Positions 1 to 7,200 of a stretch of DNA of 20,624 bases are shown piece after piece; the first letter of the stretch is position 1, and each line of letters opens with the position of its first letter. A program made the translations under genes and the position numbers. The notes beneath the pieces were generated by a model. The model ran no database searches and had not been told where the DNA came from. It saw nothing but the letters and a program-made list of their open reading frames with translations. Source of the DNA: Gammaproteobacteria bacterium (GTDB lineage: Bacteria > Pseudomonadota > Gammaproteobacteria > Steroidobacterales > Steroidobacteraceae); NCBI GenBank assembly GCA_028293725.1, contig JAQGOE010000363.1, forward strand, positions 1 through 20,624. The letters run 5' to 3'.

Positions 1-908
1 AGGAGTGCCTCTTTGCCCAGGACCGAGGGGACCGTACCGCCGACCGTTGCTTTGACTTTGGGTCGCGCCGGGCGGCCCCTCTTCCAGGCGCTCGGACTGC
101 GCACGACGATGCCGGCGCCTTCGAGGAGTGGGACGTCAGTCAGAAATTGAAACGCCTCGGGGGCGGTCCAGCGCAGGGGATGGTAGATCTCGCCCGCTTC
201 GACCATCGCGCGTAACCAACCGCACTGCGTGGTCGCCTGTTGTACGGGTTGCAACAATGAAAGAAGTCGTGTCTTGTTCTTCGCTCCGGCGTATTCGCGC
301 AGGGCTTCGGCCAGGGGGAGATGTTGCGCGCGGCCCTGTGCTGAGAGCTTTGTCGTGTAGGTGGCGATGAAGGCGAAAGGCGCTTCCTCGTCACCGCGGT
401 TTTCGGCGAGGTTGAAATGCACTCGGCCGACGAGGTTCCAGGCAGGGTTGTTCGCTTTTAGATACGCCTGCAGGGAGTGCTTTGAGTGGGTGCGCTCCTC
501 GCGGCAGGCGGCGTCGATTTGGTGCCAGAAGGATTCGAGTACTGTGGCGGTTAGGTATTCGCCGCCGGCCATTGGGGGGGCGGTGGTAAGGAGGGAATTG
601 AGGTCATCGGTGGACGGCGCGGTAACGCTCGCCACGGGCGTGTCGTCGTCGGTGGCTTCCGCCGTTGCGCATAGCGCTGTGACGTAGCGGGCTGCGAAGT
701 CGCGCCAGAAGGCGAAGATGGGGGGGAGAGCTGTGCCGACCTCGCGAAGGCCTAGGTGCAGGAGGGCGTGGCCGGGGGCGTGGGCGTGGGCGAAGGAGTC
801 TTGGAGTTGGCGTTGTAAGGGGTCTGGCAGTGCGGGTGCGTCAGTCGATGGGGCGAGCACGAGGTGGCCGCTGGGGGTGAGGACGGCGCTGAGGTTTACG
901 GGGGGCAT
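1..908 (-). CDS. SNF2-family helicase-like protein, N-terminal part (partial, runs off the left edge)
   Basis: Reading leftward from the ATG at 908-906, the frame stays open for 302 codons to the window edge, so only the N-terminal part is visible and the catalytic ATPase half lies outside. The start is fixed by an in-frame TAA at 920-918, only nine bases upstream. The visible sequence resembles the N-terminal region of bacterial SNF2/HepA-type helicases of the DUF3670 class. Around codons 180-300 it has RVHFNLAENRGDEEAPFAF, then KTRLLSLLQPVQ, then PLLEGAGIVVRSPSAWKRGR and RPKVKATVGG. Proteins of this class are long DNA-dependent ATPases thought to remodel protein-DNA complexes; their specific role is not established. 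No Walker motifs are visible because they lie further left. It faces the same way as the NRPS operon but has an unrelated role, so it probably marks chromosomal flank. The family call is from memory of the family pattern. Confidence 0.72.
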   Translation of the reverse strand, partial: MPPVNLSAVLTPSGHLVLAPSTDAPALPDPLQRQLQDSFAHAHAPGHALLHLGLREVGTALPPIFAFWRDFAARYVTALCATAEATDDDTPVASVTAPSTDDLNSLLTTAPPMAGGEYLTATVLESFWHQIDAACREERTHSKHSLQAYLKANNPAWNLVGRVHFNLAENRGDEEAPFAFIATYTTKLSAQGRAQHLPLAEALREYAGAKNKTRLLSLLQPVQQATTQCGWLRAMVEAGEIYHPLRWTAPEAFQFLTDVPLLEGAGIVVRSPSAWKRGRPARPKVKATVGGTVPSVLGKEAL

Positions 909-975
909 CCGGACAGTTTACCGCCTCAGTGGTGGTCGTCGGTCTTAACGCTCGGGCGCCGGGAGGGACGACGAT

Positions 976-1278
976 TCAGCGCCGGGTCTTCGCACGCAGG
1001 CGCTCGTAAAGCGGCGCGGCGTTATCGTTGGGCAAGATGCAGACGAGCAGGTCATGGGGCGGCGGCCCTTCGCGGCAGAAGTGACCCAGAGCGCCGCTGG
1101 GGAGTTTGTCACACCAGACGTGCGCGTATAGAAATGCCCGCGGCAGGGCCCGGCACACGCCGCCGGCGTCGTTGCGGAAGTGGAAGTCCCATAGCGCCTG
1201 GGCGGGTATCTGGGCGACGTCGGGTCCGTTCCAACGGCGACGGACTGTGACTGTCTCTTGGGTGCTCACGGCGATCAC
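976..1278 (-). CDS. small hypothetical protein (100 aa)
   Basis: A 100-codon frame begins at a GTG (1278-1276) and ends at TGA (978-976). An in-frame TAA at 1284-1282 means no earlier start is possible; a second GTG three codons in (1269-1267) is an alternative. I see no clear Shine-Dalgarno sequence at either. Support for coding is compositional: strong G/C preference at third codon positions and a balanced protein with several Trp, Phe, His and Cys residues (for example WNGPD, LWDFHF, YAHVWCDK, GHFCREG, DLLVCILPND). The opposite-strand frame over the same bases is arginine-rich and reads like a shadow. There is no signal peptide or membrane segment. It lies 67 bp upstream of the SNF2-like gene in the same direction and could be co-transcribed with it. 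I do not recognise the family and assign no function. Confidence 0.6.
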   Translation of the reverse strand: MIAVSTQETVTVRRRWNGPDVAQIPAQALWDFHFRNDAGGVCRALPRAFLYAHVWCDKLPSGALGHFCREGPPPHDLLVCILPNDNAAPLYERLRAKTRR

Positions 1279-1481
1279 ACGTTAGGCTTCTGACCAGGCG
1301 GTCGGGGGCGGAGGGAGATCATAGTCGGGAGATTCACGAATGCAGCGTGCGAGCTGTCAGCTGAGTCGATTGATAGGAGTCCGGAAGTTCGGTCCTCATC
1401 ATGTCGTGCTGAAGACCTCGCTCAGCAACATCCGGCTCGCGACTTTCTTCGCGGGGGAATCCGTCGGCTGCGAGGTGGAAG
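1279..1481. other. 203-bp intergenic gap between exporter and small hypothetical gene
   Basis: This is the only sizeable non-coding stretch in the window. It holds the inverted repeat described separately and a second small hairpin at 1375-1396 (AGGA..CCG pairing with CGG.TCCT, 2-base bulge, 6-base loop). A promoter for the small hypothetical and SNF2-like genes would be expected here, but I cannot point to convincing -35 and -10 boxes. No tRNA, small ORF or repeat is apparent. Confidence 0.6.
1416..1475 (-). terminator. imperfect inverted repeat just after the exporter gene; possible transcript 3' end
   Basis: Six to 66 bases past the exporter's TGA the sequence can fold. The arms 1470-1475 and 1416-1421 pair as CCTCGC/GCGAGG. 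The stem extends by AGC/GCT (1467-1469 with 1424-1426) after a 2-base bulge. Inside, a CGCGA/TCGCG hairpin has a 6-base loop. On the minus strand the structure is followed by TCTTC, not a true T-run, so it is at best a weak or factor-assisted terminator. The position, at the end of the operon before an unrelated gene, is what makes it worth recording. Confidence 0.28.
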
Positions 1482-2957
1482 TCATCTCTCCACTACAATA
1501 GGCACTGACATCGCCTCCCCTGTGTCCGCAGGGACCCCCGGCCGCAGGGCCACCCGTCCAAACACTGCAGCGGCCATGGTCACCAACGCTCCCAGGAAAA
1601 ATGCAAAATGATAGCCGCCGTTGATCGCGGCAACGGCCTCGGTACCCGCAAGTCTCAAGGCTCCTGTGCGCATATCCGCCAGGCTGGCCAGCACGCCTAA
1701 ACCCAGCGCTCCCCCCATCATGAATGACGTGTTCACCATTCCGGAGGCCAACCCGGACTGTTCGCTCTTCAAGTTATTTGTCGCTGCCAGCAATAAAGGC
1801 GTTGAGGCCATCCCCGAACCGAGTCCAAGAAGGAGCATCCCCGGCAAAACATCAACAGCGAATGTGCCGACGAGTGGTGTGCGCGCGAACAGCGCAAGCC
1901 CTGCAGCGACTAATAGAAGGCCTATGCAAAGCGGAGTGCGGATCCCCACCCGCATGACCACTTTCGCGGACAGACCCGCGGAGAAAGCGGCCATGATCGC
2001 TGTGGCCGGTAAAAAAGCAACACCGGTCGCGAAAGCGTCATAGCCCAGCACGCGCTGCATGTAAAGCGCGGAAATGACGAACCAGGCGAAGGTCCCCGAG
2101 GCCCACAAGACCGCGAGCACGTTGGCCGCTGTGACATTGCGATTCCCGAACAGCCATAGCGGGATCATGGGTTCCGCAGCCTGTTGCTCGATGCGCACAA
2201 ATGTCACCAGGAGCGCGCCGACGAGAGCGAGGAGAGCCCAGGCCCGTGCGTCCCGCCAGCCGGTTTCATTGCCGAAGACGAGGGCATAGACCAACAGGGT
2301 GGAGGCAATCGTGATCGTGAGAGCGCCCGCGACATCGAGCCGGCGCGATCGGTATGACGGAGCATCGCGCGAAAGAAGCATGGAGCAGGTTCCACCCACA
2401 GCGATTCCAATGGGAAGATTGATTAGAAACACCCAATGCCAGCTCAGCGTGCTGGTGAGGAGTCCGCCCAGCAAGTCTCCCACTCCGCCCCCTCCTGCAC
2501 AGACCAGTCCATAGATCCCCATCGCCTTGGCTCGCTCGGCCGTCGTTACGAACAGGTTCGTGATCAACGACAAGGTCATCGCCATGACGATCGCCGCCCC
2601 CACGCCCTGCACCGCGCGCGCAACGAGCAGCACGATGTACGTCTGCGCGAGTCCACAAAGGAGAGATGCCAAGGTGAACACGCCGACTCCGGCCAGGAAC
2701 ATGCGCTTGCGACCATACAGGTCTCCGAGTCGGCCGCTCACCAGCAGCAGGCCTCCGAAAGTGAGCATGTACGCATTTAAAATCCATGTCAGCGACGCAG
2801 GCGAAACGTGCAGGTCGGCGACTATCGAAGGAAGCGCAACCGTCACGATGGTCGTGTCAAGAATGATCATCAGTGCACCGAGGCACAGAAGATAAAGTGT
2901 GAGCGAGCGCCGATTCGCCTGGAGTGCGCCAGGAAAAGATCTAGTATGTCGCATCAT
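1482..2957 (-). CDS. DHA2-family (14-TM) MFS drug/peptide exporter
   Basis: This 491-aa integral inner-membrane transporter is the length expected for the DHA2 (EmrB/QacA-like) branch of the major facilitator superfamily, which exports drugs and secondary metabolites by proton antiport. TM1 carries LDTTIVTVALPSI (Asp34), the DHA2 motif D1. Motif A, GRLGDLYGRKR (residues 75-85), follows TM2; motif B, ARAVQGVGAA, contains Arg114; motif C in TM5 is GGGGVGDLLGG. Repeated hydrophobic segments continue to near the C-terminus. I chose the ATG at 2957 (a second ATG follows at 2954) over the longer frame from 3050, whose first 31 residues are Arg/Ser-rich and lie inside the upstream gene. GTG at 2960 is also possible. 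The chosen start overlaps the PLP-enzyme stop by 17 bp, indicating translational coupling. As the last gene of the NRPS operon, its likely job is export or self-protection for the peptide. Asp161 replaces the usual motif C Pro or hydrophobic residue. Confidence 0.9.
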   Translation of the reverse strand: MMRHTRSFPGALQANRRSLTLYLLCLGALMIILDTTIVTVALPSIVADLHVSPASLTWILNAYMLTFGGLLLVSGRLGDLYGRKRMFLAGVGVFTLASLLCGLAQTYIVLLVARAVQGVGAAIVMAMTLSLITNLFVTTAERAKAMGIYGLVCAGGGGVGDLLGGLLTSTLSWHWVFLINLPIGIAVGGTCSMLLSRDAPSYRSRRLDVAGALTITIASTLLVYALVFGNETGWRDARAWALLALVGALLVTFVRIEQQAAEPMIPLWLFGNRNVTAANVLAVLWASGTFAWFVISALYMQRVLGYDAFATGVAFLPATAIMAAFSAGLSAKVVMRVGIRTPLCIGLLLVAAGLALFARTPLVGTFAVDVLPGMLLLGLGSGMASTPLLLAATNNLKSEQSGLASGMVNTSFMMGGALGLGVLASLADMRTGALRLAGTEAVAAINGGYHFAFFLGALVTMAAAVFGRVALRPGVPADTGEAMSVPIVVER

Positions 2958-4263
2958 CACGGCTGCCGATTCTTCCCGACGCGCGAACCTGGCGAACGGC
3001 GTCCTGCAGGTCGACGAGATACGGGTCGATCGCTGGGGCATGCACGGCATTCAACGCGAAATGCAACGCCTGTGGCTCACGCGAGCGGCCCACAAACCAA
3101 CCTTTTTCAGCCAAAACGTCCGCTACCGCGTGGATGTCCACGCCGTCTTCGTTGGATCGATAGAGCACGATGCTGAGTTCGGATGGACGGACGACTTCGA
3201 GCCCCTGGATTCTTTCAATGCCACGCATCAGCCGCTCTTTGGCGTCCATAGTCTTTCTCGCCAATCTTCGATAGCCCGCTCTTCCCAGGTACTGCGAGAC
3301 GGCCCATGCGGAAGCGACGGACCCCGCTGGCCGGCTGCCGAGGAAAGTCTGCGTCGCATACGAGCCGCGCGGCCAATTGTCGAAGTGAAATCCCTGACTG
3401 GCCTGAAGCTCGGCCGATCGATACAAGACAACCGACGCACCCCGTGCGCTGAATCCGTATTTGTGGAGGTCCGCCGACAAGCTCGTCACTCCGGAAGTCG
3501 AGAAGTCGAATTCCGGTATGGGATAGCCCTCGTCGCGAGCGAATGGCGCCAGGAAGCCGCCAAGGCAGGCATCAACGTGTAACCAAATACGCTTCGCCAT
3601 CGCGATCTTTCCAAGCAGTACGATGGAGTCGAAAACGCCGTACGGATAGCACGGCGCCGACCCCGCGATGAGCATCGTCCGAGCGTCGATAGCGGCCAGC
3701 AAGTCGGCCGCGTCAGCCCGAAGGTCGGTGCCAATAGCGGTTCGGACGACTTCGATCTCGAGGTATTGCGCTGCCTTGTCAAAGGCGGGATGGGCTGTCC
3801 GTGGGATGACTATCCTGGGTTTGCCTTCGAGGGGTCTGGTTTTTTTGAAATGATCGCGCGCGGTCTTCAGCGCCAGAAAGAGGCTTTCAGTACCCCCCGA
3901 TGTGAAGCTCCCGCCGGCCTCTTCGGGCGCATGGAAGAGAGAGAGCGACATGCGGATGAGGTCTTCCTCCATTCCCGCCACACTCGGGAAGGCGCGGTGT
4001 CCCAGGGCATTCTCGGAGAAATACAAGTTGTAGGCGTCGCGGGAGACTGAAAGGAGCTCCTCGTTGTCGTGGTAGACGTAGAGCGGCAGCCGGCCGGACC
4101 GCCAGTCATAATCATGAGTCTTTCGTGCGATCAGATCTGTTCGCACCTCGCTCCAGGAGCGACCTTCCTGCCTGAGGCTCGCGGCGGCACGAGCCGTGGC
4201 GGAATCCGCATTCAGCCCGGACAGCTGAAAGCCGCCGATCTCTCCATCCAGCAATGTGTTCAT
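2941..4263 (-). CDS. PLP-dependent lyase/decarboxylase, sphingosine-1-phosphate-lyase-like
   Basis: This 440-aa fold-type I pyridoxal-phosphate enzyme belongs to the group II decarboxylase superfamily. It resembles sphingosine-1-phosphate lyase more than glutamate or DOPA decarboxylases. In order: FTSGGTES (about 120-127, cofactor phosphate contact), AHPAFDKA with His158 (ring stacking), HVDACLGGF with Asp231 (pyridine nitrogen), SADLHKYG with Lys268 (Schiff-base lysine), and GSRPAGSVASAW (about 309-320), the lyase-type GSRPGG region. All key cofactor residues are present, so it should be active, and no membrane anchor is seen. The ATG overlaps the NRPS stop in ATGA and is preceded by GGAG at 4272-4269, so it is co-translated with the synthetase. 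Family members either cleave phospho-sphingoid bases or decarboxylate amino acids; the substrate cannot be read from sequence. Context suggests supply of an amine or a beta-amino acid to the assembly line (inference). A lipid role unrelated to the peptide is the alternative. Confidence 0.85.
   Translation of the reverse strand: MNTLLDGEIGGFQLSGLNADSATARAAASLRQEGRSWSEVRTDLIARKTHDYDWRSGRLPLYVYHDNEELLSVSRDAYNLYFSENALGHRAFPSVAGMEEDLIRMSLSLFHAPEEAGGSFTSGGTESLFLALKTARDHFKKTRPLEGKPRIVIPRTAHPAFDKAAQYLEIEVVRTAIGTDLRADAADLLAAIDARTMLIAGSAPCYPYGVFDSIVLLGKIAMAKRIWLHVDACLGGFLAPFARDEGYPIPEFDFSTSGVTSLSADLHKYGFSARGASVVLYRSAELQASQGFHFDNWPRGSYATQTFLGSRPAGSVASAWAVSQYLGRAGYRRLARKTMDAKERLMRGIERIQGLEVVRPSELSIVLYRSNEDGVDIHAVADVLAEKGWFVGRSREPQALHFALNAVHAPAIDPYLVDLQDAVRQVRASGRIGSRDDATY
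2970..2977 (-). promoter_or_regulatory. candidate ribosome-binding site for the exporter gene
   Basis: On the minus strand this reads GGGAAGAA inside the end of the PLP-enzyme gene. It is 12 bases before the ATG at 2957 and 9 before the GTG at 2960. The spacing is slightly long for the ATG, so the GTG remains a possible start. No comparable purine run suits the longer frame's start at 3050. Confidence 0.35.
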
Positions 4264-7200
4264 CGACGCTCCGTGTCCTCTGTCAGATCTCTCAGGAGGG
4301 CTAGGAAATCTCCGGCAAACCGCTGCAGAGTGTCACTGGAAAAGCGGTTCGCTGGAAAATTCAGCCGCCCGATAACCTCGTCTGCCGTGTCGAGGAGTTG
4401 GATATTGGGCTCGGCATCCGCGTCGATCGCCCGTAGCGCCGGGTTCCCGAAGGGAACCGCGGACACTCGCAGCGCATTTTGCGGGCTGGCGATTCCGATA
4501 CTGTCCAAGTCGAACGCGAGGGGCGCCCAGTTAAACGAGGTATTCCTGGCGAACACCGGCTCGGAGACCTCAGCCTCGACAAACTGAAATCCGGCATGCT
4601 CATGTGCGCGGGCATACTCCTGAATCACACGTCGCAGCAGATCCTCGAACCGGTCCGACGTGAGAAGCTGGATGCGAAGCGGGAGTACAGTGGCGAAATA
4701 GCCGATGCTGTTCTGCACTTCCGGACTGCTCCGCCCGTCAATCTGATACTGGAAGATACCCTCCCGTGCATCGCACCACCGGAGCATGAGTGCGACGTAT
4801 GCCGTAAAGACGCTCATCACGAGAGTGGTCCGGCGCGCGCGACTCCATTCGCGCAGTTGGGCTTTCAGGTCTTTGTCAATCACGAGTGGCACATAGGCCC
4901 AACCCGAGCGGGACTCTGCGGGGAAGTCACTGTCAGCAGGAAACCTCAGTCGCTGGCCCTCTTTCAGACGCTCACGCCAAAACGCCCCATGCTGGCCCCG
5001 CCATGACTCGAGGGCGTGTCGTTGCCACCGGGCATACTCCGGGAATTGGACCCGTATGGCAGGCAGGGACACGACGACGCCGGTCAGCAGTTGGGTGTAG
5101 GCTGTCAGCCAATCTCGCTGCAGGATCTGCAGGGAGAGCGCGTCGGAGATCATGTGCTCCATCGCGACAATGAGTACGTGCTCGGTGTCGCAGAGTCTCA
5201 GCAGCCGCACCCCAACCAGGGGACCTGCGGCAATGAAAACGGGCTCCAGAATCAGTTGCTCAATGCTTCTTTGGACCTCCTGCTCGCGGTGGCTCTCGGG
5301 CACGGCGGTAAGGTCGATTAGCTCGATCTCGCATCCGAACGAATCGTGAATCTCCTGTACCGGGGTTCTGTCCACATCGATGATCCTGGTGCGCAGCGCG
5401 TCATGACGCCGAACTACTTCGCAGAGACTCTGTCGCAGGACATCAATATTCAGGGGACCCTGCAAGCGCGTGGCGGACGCAACATGACGAATGGCCCGCC
5501 GCTGCCTCAGTTGATAGAGGCGCCAATGGGCCATCTGGGAGAAGGCCAACGGCGACCGCGTCGAAGGAGGCGAGGAGGCCACTATCTCGCCCATCGCGCC
5601 AGCGGAGGATCGCAGCGACTCGACTGCCCTGGCCAGTTGTTCGAGGGTCGGGTGTTGAAAGATCGCAGCTGCAGGCAGCCGTACCCCGAGGCTTTCAGCC
5701 ACCTTCGTGATGAGTTTCACTCCGTGCAGGGAGTGCCCCCCTAACTCAAAGAAGTTGTCCTGGCGGCCGATCTGCGCGGCCTGCAGCAGCTGCTGCCAGA
5801 TTCCCGCCAGCGTTTCTTCCACCAGGCCTCGCGGGGGTTCGTATTCAGTGCTTGCGTACGCCTCGGGTCCTGGCGCCGGTAGCGCCCGTCGATTCAACTT
5901 TCCGTTGGGTGTCAGCGGCAACGACTCCAGAATCACGAACGCACCCGGAACCATGTGGTTAGGCAGAGCCGTCTGCAGATGAGCGCGTAATGCTGTTTTT
6001 GGAGGAGGAGTGCCGACGCCTGTCACGACATAGGCAACGAGGACCTTCTCTCCGGGAATCTCGTCGCGCGCGATCACCACGGCCTGCCTGACCGCGGGAT
6101 GCCGGGCCAGTTGAGCCTCGATCTCTCCCAACTCGATGCGGAACCCCCGGATCTTGACCTGGCCGTCGTTACGGCCCAGACATTCCAGGGTCCCATCCGT
6201 CCGCCAGCGACCGAGGTCCCCCGTCTTATACAGTCGTGCTTGCGGATCAGGGCTGAACGGATCGGGGATGAAGCGCTCTTGCGTCAGCTCCGGGCGGTTC
6301 AGATACCCCCGCCCAACTCCAACGCCGCCCACATGAATCTCGCCCAGCACCCCTATGGGAACCGGCCCTCCGTATCGATCCAGGATGTAGACCCGGGCAT
6401 TGCGCACCGGTCGGCCAATCGGAACCCGCTCCCCCTCGAAGTGCCCGCTTCGATAGGTCGTCGCATCGGAGGAGACTTCCGACGAGCCATACTGAACGAT
6501 AAATTCACACGCCGGCAACTTTCGCAGCAACGTCATCACCAGGTCGGGTCGCACCTCCTCTCCGCTGAGTGTCCAGGTGCGCAGGCCCGCCAGATTGCGG
6601 ACGATCTGATCGCTTTCCAACATCGACCGCGCCAGCGAAGGGACGGTCGTCAGGCGCGTGACATTCTCGCGCGCGATGATCGCAGCCATCGCGGAGCTGT
6701 CCAGAACGGCCGCGGCAGGAATAATCACCAGAGTGTGACCCGTGCACAGCGTTCCGAAGATCTCAAACACCGCATCCACGAAGCTGATGGACGTTTTCTG
6801 ACAGCAGATATCGTCCGGTGCGAAGGCCTCGATGTCCTCCTGGCCGACAATGCGATTGACCATCCCGCGATGCTCGTTCATGGCCGCTTTCGGCAATCCC
6901 GTGGACCCCGAGGTATAGATCACGAAGGCCAGGTGGCGGCTCGTCAGTCCCAGCGCGGCGGGCGACGGGTTCGTATCGCCATGTGCCTCGATTTGCTCCC
7001 GGTTGCCGTCGACAGACACGATCTCATGCGTTGCAAATCCCAACGATCTCCTCAGTCGTTCCTGCGTGAGGAGGATGCGTGGGGCGGCGTCACGATACAT
7101 ATACTCCAGCCGCTGTGCAGGATAGGCGGGATCCAACGGAAGATAGGCGCCCCCAGCCTTCAATACTCCCAACAGTGCCACCACCAGGTCCGTGCTTCTC

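Noticed and set aside
864..1250. 128-codon plus-strand frame over the small hypothetical gene
   Set aside because: The protein is dominated by Arg, Gly and Ala, and it also overlaps the start region of the SNF2-like gene. The minus-strand frame has better composition and third-position bias.
1375..1396. Small hairpin as an intrinsic terminator
   Set aside because: Seven pairs with a 2-base bulge and no T-run on either strand; too weak to call a terminator by itself.
2958..3050. Upstream extension of the exporter to a start at 3050
   Set aside because: The added 31 residues are hydrophilic, Arg/Ser-rich and would overlap the PLP-enzyme gene by 110 bp. The start at 2957 gives a normal DHA2 N-terminus.
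2899..3582. 227-codon plus-strand frame opposite the PLP-enzyme gene
   Set aside because: The minus strand here encodes the clear PLP-enzyme motifs; the plus-strand product has no recognisable features.
4260..4330. Thioesterase or reductase domain at the end of the last NRPS
   Set aside because: I looked for GxSxG and a short-chain-reductase pattern after C6. The protein ends within a few residues of the C-domain fold, so no release domain of that kind is present.
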